A stretch of DNA of 64,000 bases. It comes from Malania oleifera (taxonomy: Eukaryota > Streptophyta > Magnoliopsida > Santalales > Ximeniaceae). The stretch spans positions 29,845,682 to 29,909,681 of the forward strand of contig NC_080417.1 in the NCBI RefSeq assembly GCF_029873635.1. Direction: 5' to 3'. The translations under genes and the position numbers were made by a program. This document shows, in pieces, positions 20,421 through 32,317 of this stretch (its first letter is position 1; every line of letters starts with the position of its first letter). The notes beneath the pieces were generated by a model, which was not told the origin of the DNA, did no database searches, and saw only the letters and a program-made list of their open reading frames with translations.

Positions 20421-23400
20421 GTTCGATGTAAGCTTTAGTGCATCTAGCTGAAGACGGTAAACTTAGCGCTTCTGGCAAGCAACCCAAGAGTTTTTCTTTT
20501 CTTCTCGAGTCCTTAGGGCGTCCATTAGTAGTGTAAATAGAGTGTGAGATTTATAGGATAGGTGTTCTAGGTTAGTTGAGGGTATGACGGGCTTTCTAAG
20601 TTTCTAAAGGTTTTAGGTATTCGACAAGGGACGCGACCATCACGTTGTGGGCACGACCTGGTTTATCCCTTGAACTCCCCTAAGCTTACAAAGTGCCAAA
20701 AGGGTCGACCATGTCGGTGACCAGCACTAATAGGTGTGCGACTTAGTCAGTAACACCAAAAGTCGTTTCAAACCATGTTTCTCCCCCGACTCTTCAATTC
20801 TTGACTTTTCATTCTTAAGACTGTGGTGACTCTATAGTCACCTGCCTCTACTTCAACAACCTTCCCATTAGGAGAGGCTCTATTTGGTAACCTAGGATTT
20901 TGGCTTACTCATTATTTTCTTTCTTTTTCGATCTTTCAAGCTCCCTCGATGATGTCTTCCCAACAAGATTCGTCCCAACCCCCGCAAAACGGCAGCAGCT
21001 TCGGGCCTTGCTGTGTAGGGGATCTTCTTCGTGGAACCAATTGACTCTAAGGGGGGCTATAGATGTAATAAGGACTCCTTGCAGGTGGCTCTGAGTTATA
21101 CCAAGGAGAGGTTCTTATTCTATGGGTCATTCATCTTTAGGGGTACATGAAAGTACTTTAGCAGGGGACAACCCATGCCGCCGGTGCCATGACATGGAGC
21201 TTCTTCGTTCCATGGTATATCGTGAGATGGCAGAGATGCACCAATTTCTTCAAACGATCTTTGAGTTTCTTCATGACAAATTCCCCAATGAAGTATCATC
21301 AATCCACTTCCCAACACTTGTGCCGATACCACATGTTACTACTCAGGTGGTGTCTCTTGCTCCCGCTTCACCTATTTCGCTAGTATTATATGGCAATATT
21401 CATAAGGAGTAGGAGACTACCAAAAGTGCCAATTCTACCATGGGAAGCGACTCTGAGACAAGCACCCTAACAGATGAATAAGATGATTTTGGAGGTAGTG
21501 AGTCAAATGGCGACACGAATGAGTCGATTAAGGATGATTAGGATAGGTATGGGGCTAAACACTTACGATCCATTTGGTTTTTCTAGGCTTTACCTTTGTA
21601 CTATGTTGCTACAACACACTTTTGTTTTCTTTCTTTCGTGTGGGTTACACCATGTGACTATATTTGTGCTTCTAATGTGTTATTTCCAGTCTATTGTTTT
21701 TGAATACTAATGCAATTCACATGGTGCTTTTGCTCAGTCTGCTATGCTATAGTGTATTCATGCATACATGTTGTTTCTGGATTATATGTATTTGATGCAG
21801 GTACATGGTTTGCTATTTATTGCACAATGTAGTGTCATCTCACATTTCTAGGCTCTGTTATTTCTTTCCACACTTTAGTGAGGACACTGAAGTTCTAAGT
21901 TGGGAGTAGGGGGGAACACACTGCATGACACATTTTATGCACAAAAATGAAAAATTTTCAACAAACTCTATCTGTTTCATGCCATGTTGACATCTATCAT
22001 ACTTTCTACATACACCTATATAATCTAGATGTTACATGCATAGGCTTCTCAGTTATATGATCTTATTATGCTCACTAACAAAGTAGTGAGCCATTTATGC
22101 GTAGTTTCACATGATATAGCCTAGGTACTGACATACCACTCTAGGTAGGTTGACTAGCGATTCATTTGATTTTAAAGGCTTATGTAAACTCTGGTATTCA
22201 CATGGTACTTCATAAGGATAAAAACACATATACACACGATTTGTAGCACTTAGGGTTCATTGAGAGCACTAAGAGAACAACCAATGTGACTATGACACCT
22301 TGTGAGGTACCGTTAAGCCATTCATTCATTTCTTGAGTTGTGTCAAATTCTGAGTTTATAAAACTGAACTTCCTTTCTATTGGCTGGATTGCCTTTGCCC
22401 AACTAGTTCTTGTTTTTGCATTTGCTAGCCTAAAGGTGACATCTAGTGGGGAGATAGAAACCTAAGTCTTGTAGCTTACTCAAGACGTGAAGATTAAGCA
22501 ACCCCTGGAGACATAATTATTTCCCATTAGAGCTATTCTGTTCGAGCTAAATTCCCATTGGAGATATGAAGACAACATAAGAGTGTAATGATTGTCCTAA
22601 CTGATCATGAAAAGAAAATTAAAAGAATGAATAGAAGAAATGCAAAAGAATGAAATGAAAAATATATACCTTCTCCAAACAAATGTAAACAGGTCAAGCT
22701 TAGGACACAACACCACACTTCCACAAGTATAAATAGTCTTCACCTGACCGATGCATTTGTTGTATTCATTCTTAGTCTATGAACAAGTCAATCTAGGGTC
22801 ATCTTAATTGAATGTGACGAGAAAGTGAGAAGTTGCTAGGGGTAAAGGACCTGACACCTAATTATAGGCTGGATTCCTTTCCTATGAGACTAGTCTACTC
22901 CATAGCCTTAGCGTTAGTTCTTCAAATATGTGGGACATTTGATCATGAAACTTTTCCTCGCATATGAGTGTGAACGCCTTTTCTTAAGTATTTTTGAGGG
23001 AATACCAGTGAGTCTAAGTCAAGACGACTATTTTGTAGGTGTCCAAGGGTATTCTAAGTGTGACATATCATACACCTTACACATGCCTTGTGATGTGGCC
23101 TATCCATACTTAAATTTACTTGATAATATTAACTTTGAATTGCAACTGCTGGTTAATTCTCTATGAATTGTGCTCTTGAGATGGTTGTGCATTGTTGAGA
23201 CATGAATAAGTGAATTGCTATAGAGTGTGTGTATAATAGAATCATGTATGCAAAGGTCTATACGTAACTAGACATATTAGTGTATGCAAAATGGTATGAT
23301 TTTGTTATATGCTATCTATCTGATGTTTACTACACTGGTGTTTGTGGGTATCGCCCTAGGAACCCTCACAAGACTACAACTCGTCCACTAGGGTCAACTT

Positions 23401-23530
23401 AGGGGTTAAAAGCCTTGGTACATAGGGTAAATGAAACAGTGTTTCCAACGAAAGAGGAGGTAGGTAGGATTTTCTTAGTTTTCTTAGTTTTTGCTTTACT
23501 CGAGGACTAGCAAATTGTAAGTTATGGGGT
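20421..23530 (+). other. Athila 3' non-coding region
   Basis: Starts with the post-pol signature AAACTTAGCGCTTCTGGCAA near 20458. A weakly coding patch at 20900-21420 could be a relic of the extra ORF some Athila elements carry, but I recognise no domain. A segment like GTGAGGACACTGAAGTTCTA at 21879 resembles the polypurine-flanking repeats of this branch. A purine stretch and GTTATGGGGTTG at 23519-23532 immediately precede the LTR and are the likely polypurine tract. Nothing else was recognised. Confidence 0.55.
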
Positions 23531-25151
23531 TGTGATGTGTCCCTAAAATGCATGATTTTAGACCCTCAATTACCTTTGTTTATTCTCTTTTATCTTGTAG
23601 GTAACCCTTTGTTAATATAGTTCGAAGTTATGCAATGTTTATTCGTGTTGTAGGAAATACAGGGTAAAGCCAAGGAGTTAAAGCATTACAAGAAGCCAAT
23701 GGATTGGGAAGACTTAAAGCTCAACTTAGATGTTCAACCAAGTCCCTAGAGCCTTGAATCATTCAAAAAAGAAAGATCTTGTTCGACTATGTGGGGCGAC
23801 TAGTTACCTACAGGGGCTACCAAGGCAATAGATACAGACTCCAAGGTTCAAGCTTGAAATAGAACAACTGCAAGTTTCAACCAAGTCCTCGACATAGTGA
23901 TCCTCTAGGGCGACTAAGTCTAGAAACTGAAGCTGACTAAAGAAAAAACTACCGAGAGTCCTATCCAAATGCTCAACCAGAGAGACCATTATGGGCGACA
24001 GAGTTGAGTTCCTGAGATTTCCTGAAGCTTAAGATCTTGCAAGTCTCAACCATTGACTTGACCAGCAATACTTGATTATGAGACTATGTCAAGAAGAGCT
24101 GAATTCAAATCCCTACTTTCTTAGAAGCTCCGATTAGGGTGTAACCAAGGAAGAACATGGATGCGACCTAGTCAAAACTGATGATTTGTGTCGCGAGATA
24201 CTTGCAAAAGTTGCCATTTTTGAATTTCAAATATTGTAAACCAAAATGGGTATATATAGTAGCTTTGACAATGAGCTTAGGGTTCCTTTTTGGCCTTTTT
24301 TAGATTAGTGACAAACATAAGACGTCATTGAGAGCCATTGTAGGTTAGTTAGAATAGATTTCAATACCTATTATGGTTTGTGCAAGATGTGTTTGACAAC
24401 TTCTAAAAACTGGTAAAGCTTTTGTGCTTTCCGTGTTGATTAGATGATCACTTAGTTGTACCTCCAGCCATTTGTTCCTCCAGCCGTTAGTGACAGACGA
24501 TTTGAATACAAAGGATTGATCCTTTTACATGCTTTCTCTTTACTACTTTCATCTTTATATGCTTTCATTTAATTGTTTTCCTTTGTTTCTTTCCTTTAAT
24601 ATTTGATTGTGATGAATACCTAGTGGATAGGATAGCATTTATACAACTTCAGTTAGTACACATAGTAGGTTACGATCTCTCACAGAGGTTCTCGTGATCG
24701 TTGCGATAGAGTGTACTCCGAACCCAACCATGCTCCAGACGGTTGGTGCACCCTTTCTATCCTATGCCATCAAATTGCTCCTTGGGCCATTCAGCCGATT
24801 TTCAATTAGCTTAATATAGTAAACAAACATAACTTAGATTACGCATATGACATCCTAGGACAAATTCATGATTGAGCATTGCTTAGTAGGAGTAAAGTTA
24901 AGTTAGATTTACATGCTTTCATTTATCTGCTTTCCAGTAGTTGTTAGAACACACCTTGAAAAAGACCAACTTTTTACTTTTCTTTTACACAAGGTTATAA
25001 TAAACTGATTTAGAAGTGGTTTGGTAACTGCGCTTTAAGTCCTTGAGGATCGACACCTGAATTCCCCCACTTTCTACTGAACTTGGGATTAGTTAGGTTT
25101 TATAAATATTATTTTTGGTAGTTAAGGACCCAAGCCTTTGTGAGCCTACCA
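23531..25151 (+). repeat. Athila 3' LTR
   Basis: Begins TGTGATGTGTCCC after a purine tract and ends GCCTACCA. Its last 60 or so bases match the 5' LTR remnant at 17490-17553. Length about 1.6 kb. The exact first base (23531 or 23533) is uncertain. No target duplication can be tested because the 5' LTR is truncated. Confidence 0.7.
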
Positions 25152-25968
25152 ATGTCCTATGGTTTAACTCTCACACAAGCACATACACTCAAAATACGTT
25201 GACTTAAGAATTTAATTAACCAACATAAACATCATAAATTGTGTGTCATTTGACATGTTGTTATTTTGAGATGGCGTATGACTTTGTTCGGCAAATATGT
25301 CCCAAGGGTTCTTTGTCAAGTAATCAAGCTTTATGCATATATATGTTAATTTGAAAGCCAAGAATACAAGTTCTAGGTTAACAAACTAATATTCATACAA
25401 TTGATTTTAGCTAACAAGTATCAATATTGCATTCTATGAATTCAAATGGGTTATTCCAAGATGTGATTTTAATCTACTAGCAATGGTTCACAAAATATAA
25501 CAAGGATTCAAACACAACTACTGAAGTTACCATGAGATTTGTTTGGATGACTTTGACGTTATTCAAAAAAGTCTTAGACCATGCCATAAATCTTTCACAA
25601 AAGCTTTGAAACACTGAGACGAACGTAGCAATGGAGTGGAGGGGAGGTGGCTATGTGCATGTGTTAGAGGGGAGGCCATGTGGGTTAGAGAGGGGGTGGA
25701 GATGGAGTCGTTGGATAGAATGGTGGCCTCTCATCGCTTGATCTTCAAAGAGAACGACGTAGCCTTACACTACACAATCGGAAGATTAGACAAAGCTATC
25801 AAGTTTTAGTAAAGAAAATTTCTTTTAATTCAATATTTGCTCCTCATTAGAGTTCTTACAATGCTAAATATAAAGACTTAGCATGGGGAGAAAAAGACAG
25901 TAACAAGCTTAGCTAGCATAGGGGGACAAGACATTATTAGCTTATACTTCTCACACTAGCATGGGAGA
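25152..25968. other. Unassigned DNA
   Basis: No gene or element recognised. A purine-rich segment at 25620-25720 (GGAGTGGAGGGGAGGTGG and similar) stands out. This, with 28141-28310 and 30482-30731, is probably the pre-insertion background into which two solo LTRs landed. Confidence 0.4.
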
Positions 25969-26921
25969 TGTTGACCTTATTGGTCACGCCCGGTTTTGAT
26001 AATGACAAATACTCATGTATTTAATGAATATCTAGTTCATGTGTAGGTCTATATTAGCAAACATTTTGATCGCACGTGAAAGCTAAAAGCTGGAAGACCC
26101 AATTCATTCGTGTTGTAATATATGTATTAAGTGGTGAAATTGGTCTGTAATAGTAATTAGGATATTTGGTTTGTAATAAGCACACACAACACATGCATGG
26201 TTTATTATGTAAGCTCAAACCAAATACGAACTAAAAGCAAAAGTAGAATGACCTTCGGTTGACCGACACGAGACTTTTTTGGTATCTTTAAAATTGGACC
26301 CAAGTGACCTTAGGACACTCACCTTTGCACTTGCATGTATTAGGAACTTGAATAGGGTGAATGTGTATTGAAACGAGACCGAAATGCACACTTTGTACAC
26401 TTTTGGTCGATCGGCCAAGGCAGTTCATTTTGCCTTGGTCGACCGAAACAGGCCTGGGTCAACAGTTGACCAAGTTCCTGGTCGACCGAACTAGAGTAGT
26501 TCAAAAAGCCCCGGTCGATCGAAACCCTCTCTGGTCAACAATTTGACCATCTGGTTGACTGAGTCAATTTTGTACTCCAACTACCTGGTCAACCGAGGGT
26601 CCTCGGGAAAAATCCCAACGGTCTGGTCGACCGAACCAGCCAGTTCAAAATGGCTCGGTCGACCAAACCTCGCTAAAGTGGAAAATCACCTTTGGAAAGG
26701 CACTTTCGGTCGACCAACCATTCAGTTCAAAAATGCCTTGGTCAACCGAACCATATGAGATCTGGTCGATTGAAACCTTTCTAGTCAACCGGACCTCTCG
26801 AGTTGCACCTCATTTTTTACCGTAGTTAATATTTTTAAATAGGGTTAAAATGTTTAAAGTGTCATTAAATTTTTCTAACAATTTCTAATAGGTCCCCAAC
26901 GGTAAAAAATCATGGGGTGCC

Positions 26922-26929
26922 TATATATA
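26922..26929 (+). promoter_or_regulatory. TATA box of solo LTR
   Basis: TATATATA downstream of the motif array and of a block GGTCCCCAACGGTAAAAAAT, both shared with 34164-36297. Position inside the LTR fits the U3/R border. Confidence 0.5.
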
Positions 26930-27396
26930 CCCTTTCATTTGGGAAAATTAGAAAGTTGTTTAAGCAAAGAAATTCAAATTTTTCTCCCAAGAAAAATACC
27001 CTCTACTGCTCATACTCTTTCTCCAAACACTCTAGCTTACATTCAAAAGTTATTAAATCATCTGTAAGTGTTCTTGAGTGTTTAGATAGGAAGGTTTGCT
27101 TTCTCATTGTTATGAGATTGATTCATTTTTATTGAGAGCCAAACCAAAAGAATTCTTATGGGACTTTGCTAATAAGTTCATCCTAAGAAGACCTTACTAG
27201 ATCTTCTGAGATTGCATATTCGTTGCAACATCTTGAGAAGCTCGTATTTGCTTTTGGTTGTGAAATATTTTCAAAATAATTTACAAATATCTATTGTTCT
27301 TTATCTTGAAAAGCATTTGAGGAGATATTCGTTTTTTAGGTGAAACATCTTTGTTGCAATATTTATTCACTCACATACTATTTGCTAAAAACAAAG

Positions 27397-27398
<2 letters not shown>

Positions 27399-27437
<39 letters not shown>
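27399..27437. repeat. (TA)n microsatellite
   Basis: Uninterrupted TA run inside the solo LTR. The related LTR at 34164 has only a short TA tract at the same place (around 35592), so the run expanded in this copy. Confidence 0.95.
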
Positions 27438-27441
<4 letters not shown>

Positions 27442-28145
27442 TAGTCCAAGCATATGCATATTTATGTGATTGAGATATTCTGCTGATTGATACTCTTGAG
27501 GCTTGCTTGATATTTTATGTGAGCATGTTTGATTGAATATTTTGAAATACACAGATTGTAGTTGACACTCTCACATACTCACTACACTGATAGAAAATAC
27601 ATTTGAGAGTTGAACTATTTAGACCACATTGAGCTTACATTTTAAATCATCTGTGGTGTATGTGATTGAACACATTTGGGTAAAAATCTGCTTTACGTGA
27701 AAGCACTTTAATATTGTACCATTTGATTGTATATCTGAGTGATTTCAGGCGTGGCCTAAGGAGGCGGTAATCCAGCCTGGTAAGGATTGGTGTAAAGGTT
27801 GAGGTCAGCCCTATGCTAATTGACCTGGTTTGTATAGATGTCACTCCACCTGTTTAAGCGAGCAAGTTAGTGCGATAATCCTTGTGCTAGTTAGCCAAGG
27901 CGGGGACGTAGGCAGTTGGCCGAACGTCGATAACATATCTGTGTGTCACCCTTTCTTTACTACTTTCTGGTGCTTGTGTGATTAATTAAACTGCTTTACT
28001 TAATTTCTGATATATTTATATTACCTGCACTAGATTGACCATAGGTTTGTGAACATACTGCTGTTAGGAGGAATACCTAGGGGATAAATTTTAAAAATAA
28101 CAATTCACCCCCCCCTCTTAGGATCACGGTAAAGCTAACAGGAGA

Positions 28146-28310
28146 CAACAAATTAAATACTCTCACAACTTACTAACACAATAAATACTAACACAACTTA
28201 CTAAGCACACGCTTGCAAGCTTGGTTGGCTTGAAATATTACAAATTAAATACAAAGACATAAGCCAAAAGGAAGTCAAATTCGTGTGGGGCACAAGTCGT
28301 GTGAGGTTCT
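28146..28310. other. Short unassigned gap between two solo LTRs
   Basis: No coding or RNA signal. Contains a local direct repeat (ACAACTTACTAA at about 28160 and 28192). Confidence 0.5.
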
Positions 28311-30481
28311 TGTTTGCCTTACAAGGCTTAAAATCATGTTCTGATGATAACACATGAGATGAACTTAACATATTTGGTTAAGTGATGCCATTTTAGGACT
28401 CAAATATATGAATACAAAGTCAAATGTTCATAAGGATCATTAAAAGCTTATACTTCAAAGAAAGATGATCAAATGAAGACTAAAGAGTCAAGGCATGGAT
28501 TAAAAGATGTCCTCATAAAGCTTGAAGATCATGAGAGCATGGATGTTAAAGTGGACTTGCTAAAATCTTAAAGTATTTTAAAGCTTGAAGACAAGATAGA
28601 GCCATAGAAAGACAAAGCAAGAGAGCTCAAAGAAAGACAAGCATGAAGACTTAAGAGCTTAAAATGTCAAAAGTCATAAGAAGTCTTTGTGTAAGTACTT
28701 CATATTTAAATATCTTATGGAAATATTATGAAAGCTCTTCTAGGGTTATTCATTGTCTTAGAGACCATATTCAAAATTTTGAAAAATGTTTTATAAGAAA
28801 TCAAAGCAAGAGAGCAAAAAGAATTTTTGAAACCAAAAATGAAAATTCTAAAGTTCGCCTGCTCATATGATTGAGGTGAACCCTCAGAAGTCTAAAGATG
28901 CACCCTCAGATGAGTGAAGTTTTACTTTAGACATCTAAAGAATTTCTTCAGAAGACTAAAGAATTAGTTTAATCAACTGAAGATTTATTTGTTGAAACGC
29001 AAAACAAGCAGAACACCCTCAAAAGATTGAACCTTTAGTTCAATCGTCTGAGCTAGGATTTCAGAAGTCTAAACCTACAATTCAGTCATCTGACCCTGTG
29101 TCTAGACTATAATTTTTAGTACTTTAATGAACATCAAAAGACTGAACTCGATAGTTTAGTCGTCTTAACACTATTAACGGTTAGAAATTTTAAATGTTTT
29201 AATTTTCAAATAAAGGTTTCTTGTGCCCCAAATTTTCTAAAAACTTGGAAGATACTCCAAGTAAACTTGGGCATCCCGAAATTACTTTTAGAAGCCTATA
29301 AATACATGGTTTTGCAAATCAAACTAATACATCAAGAACAAAAGAATTGAAAAATCTATTTGTAAGCTAAAAGCTCTCGCTGCTCTCTCTTGTTCAAATC
29401 TTTGCTCAACTGAAGTGCTGAATTTCTGAGTTGCTGATCCATCCTACTTCTGAGTTCTAAGTTGCTAATTCTCATCTAGAAGGAACTTGGTGATAAATTC
29501 TCTTGTACTTTATTGTATTGCATGTTGATATTTAATATTGAAGTACATAATGATTGAATTTGTACTAATCTTCTTTTTGTGAGAGTATCATTGCACACAA
29601 CTATTGTTCTAGTTTCTTTGACGATTCTAGGTTGTTGGATCGTTGACCAAGTATAGGGTATCACTTGGAGAGGTGCAGCTCTAGCCTATTTAAGGAGTGA
29701 CCGAGTGTGGGGTATTTCTTGGAGAGGTGTTGCTCTAGCCTATTGAAGGAGTGACCGAGTATGGGGTATCACTTGGACAGGTGTTGCTCTAGCCTACTTA
29801 AGGAGTGTTTGAGCATGGGGTATCGCTTATAAAAGGTTTGTTCCACCCAGAAAGGAATGACATAGTGGAATCCTTTGGTAGTATTGGCCAAAGGCAAGGA
29901 CGTAGGATGAGGATAATCCAAACCTCGTAAAACCTATTAACTAAAGGTTTATTTGAAATCTGAATTTTGGGAAGAGTGTGGATGTTATATTACTTATCAT
30001 CTTGAAAGACAAATTTCATTCTCTACAGGGCTTGAATCAAATTCATATATGCTGGGCTGCGAAAGCTGAAACTTGTATAAAAGCTGGCATATCTTGATTG
30101 AATATTTTGTGATTGATTCCTTTGAGTTACTAAAGTGCTGAATCTTGAAAGCATTGTTGGAATCAATATAACTTGTGTATATTGTTTTGATCATTTTGGT
30201 TGAATTGAATTTTTGGAAGAATATCTAAAAATCTACTAAGTATTCAAGTCACCATACTTACACTTAGTTATAAAGGTTTATAACTTAATTAATTTTTCCC
30301 TGAACTTGTGATTATAAACCAATTTTGTTTGTGTTGTGTTGAAGTATTGATTGATTGTCCAAATAAGGTTTGATCATGTGATTGCTAAATTAATAAGAGA
30401 TTAAGAATTCACAAAGAAATTAAAATAAAATTTAATAATCCAATTCCCCCACCCCCTCTTGGGACAACTCCTTAACTTTCA
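28311..30481 (+). mobile_element. Solo LTR, family A (divergent)
   Basis: Begins TGTTTGCCTTACAAGG, has GATGATAACACATGAG near the start, and ends CTCTTGGGACAACTCCTTAA plus CTTTCA. Flanks are GTTCT (28306-28310) and GGTCT (30482-30486), 4 of 5. Motif array CAGTCGTCTGA-like at 28868-29170, then TATAAATA at 29297-29304. Three imperfect repeats of about 60 bases (GAGTGACCGAGTGTGGGGTA type) lie at 29640-29830. No internal retroelement region. Confidence 0.7.
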
Positions 30482-30600
30482 GGTCTACATGTGTCTTGAA
30501 CTCGAACTTACTTTAGCATATCAACTGGGGGTCTTTATGCACCGAAAATCTTCTCATAACCTTCAATTAACTCTATATGTACCTACAAACAATTGCTAAC

Positions 30601-30688
30601 AAAAGTGGACATCAATAGGTCATCCACGTGTTACCATATTAGCAAAGGAGTGGACATCAGGAGGTCGTCCATGTGTCACCATAGCTAC
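30601..30688. repeat. Two-copy tandem repeat, period about 45
   Basis: GTGGACATCA recurs at 30605 and 30650 with similar sequence after each (GGTCATCCACGTGTTACCAT and GGTCGTCCATGTGTCACCAT). The rest of 30482-30731 shows nothing recognisable. Confidence 0.75.
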
Positions 30689-30734
30689 AAAGGAAATGGT
30701 TAAGGCACGTTGATCCCCATCTTTCATGCTTCAC

Positions 30735-31237
30735 TACGGGTGTTATCGGTTTGGTTCGGTTCGGTTATGGGCCAAATAAAAACCAAATCGAACCTTGCAA
30801 TTTGTGCAATTCACGAATCGAAACTGATTCAAAAGTAGTATCCCATGGAGAACCGAACATTCGGCTATTCGGTTATGATTTTTAATCGATTTTCTAAATA
30901 TTTAACAATTATTTTTCAGAAGATTTGTTGAGAATCTATTGGCCATTTTGATTTTTTAGAATGTTTCATAATTTAAAAAAAAATAAACCTATTAAATTAT
31001 TTAGACAGCTGAGAACGTGTCGGTCCTGTTGGATATTTTCTTTTAGTTCCTAATTCCTACCAGCATAGTAACTTAGTAGCTTCTACAAATGATCATATTG
31101 CAAATTACATATCAATTAACCACAATGTCTTAATACTTGGGAACTTTAATAATTAGATCTCTCTATCCCTATTTTCACAAAAAAACAAGGGAGCAAATTC
31201 TTTGACACTTTAATAATTAGTTTTATCTATTTCACAA
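30735..31237 (-). other. hAT-like 3' terminal region
   Basis: TACGGGTGTTATCGGTTTGG followed by repeated GGTTCGGTT and later AACCGAAC and TCGGTTATG, the base pattern common at plant hAT ends. AT-rich after 30890. A local duplication of about 40 bases with period 64 (ACTTTAATAATTAG at 31143 and 31207) adjoins the gypsy-1 junction. No reading frame. Confidence 0.5.
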
Positions 31238-32226
31238 AACATGCCCTCGAACTCTATACCATGTATAAATCCCCACAATCGGGGTTGACCGCCCCTACTG
31301 TCTCAATACAGCCTGGGTACACGATCAAGAGGCAAACTCACACTAAGACTGTGCCTACTGTATCAATACAACTTGGGTTCTTATAGATCAAAAGTATGGT
31401 GCCCTCACTGGCAACGGATCCGTGCCTACACTATTAGTCCCCAGGGTTCCTAAAGCATATCCTGCAATTTAAGCAATTTAAACACTCTTTTGAAATCATT
31501 TCATAAACACATCATTGCATGAAATTCGGCCCGTAGCCGTCAAATAAACTTCTTGCATTTTCACAACAGTTCCAGTATTTCACAACATCAACACATGCCA
31601 CACAAGTTTCCACATTCGAAAACAACCCAAAAATAAATATAAACAATTAATATCACAATACGAGTTTTAAACAATGAAACAACATTGCCAACCGGTGAAA
31701 AGGTCTAGAATGACGAGTACAATATTCTAAAAATATAACATTTGAATTTGACCGATTGGCTTTGAAAATAAGCCGATTTACTAAAACGAGGCCTAGAAAC
31801 CCTAAAACCTTCGTAACTCAATATCTAAAAGTTATTTCAACATTTAAATCAATTCATATTGTGTAAGTCACTGTATTAACATAACCCCCTTACTTGCGTG
31901 TGAATTGGAGTCCGAAATGATCCGGAACTCAAGCCCTAGCTTTTCGAACCCCGAACCTAAATGGTTCAAAATGACGGCACGAAAACCCTGAAACCTAATA
32001 CTTGAAGAACAAAACATCAGTATAATCTCGTATACTGCAGATCTACCAGATCAAAAGCAAAAATTGAACCTTACCTCGATTTTCGAAAAAAACTCGGAAA
32101 TCTTCGAAATGAATTTTTGATTCATAGAACCTGTAGAGATTCCTTCCCTGATCCACGTAGCGACGTCAGATCGTTGATTCCGGCAACACATAGCCCAGAA
32201 TCTTAGAGAGAGAGAGTGGGAGTTCG

Positions 32227-32317
<91 letters not shown>

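Larger units (their letters stand above)
17463..25151 (+). mobile_element. Athila-like Ty3/gypsy element lacking pol
   Basis: A remnant of the 5' LTR (17463-17553) is followed by a TGGCGCC primer site, gag, protease, a conserved post-pol segment (near 20458-20497), a long non-coding 3' region, and a 3' LTR (about 23531-25151). The LTR ends match (GCCTACCA at 17553 and 25151). The order and primer site are those of the Athila/Tat branch. No reverse transcriptase, RNase H or integrase is present between protease (ending about 20420) and the post-pol segment. It is a gag-protease element that would have depended on a helper. Several stops show it is now dead. Confidence 0.8.
25969..28140 (+). 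mobile_element. Solo LTR, family A, perfect target duplication
   Basis: Runs from TGTTGACCTTATTGGTCAC to GGTAAAGCTAACA, flanked on both sides by GGAGA (25964-25968 and 28141-28145). It contains an array of GGTCGACCGAA-like motifs at 26247-26790, a TATATATA at 26922-26929, and the family 3' end AATTCACCCCCCCCTCTT. No gag, pol, primer site or second LTR. It is closely similar throughout to the copy at 34164-36297. Confidence 0.92.

Noticed and set aside
26361-26758. Small proteins rich in WSTE/VDRP repeats
   Set aside because: They are frame readings of the GGTCGACCGAA array in a solo LTR, seen in several frames and both strands.
26247-26790. Satellite DNA or CRISPR-like repeat
   Set aside because: The motif copies are short, degenerate and confined to one part of an LTR that has clear ends and a 5-bp target duplication.
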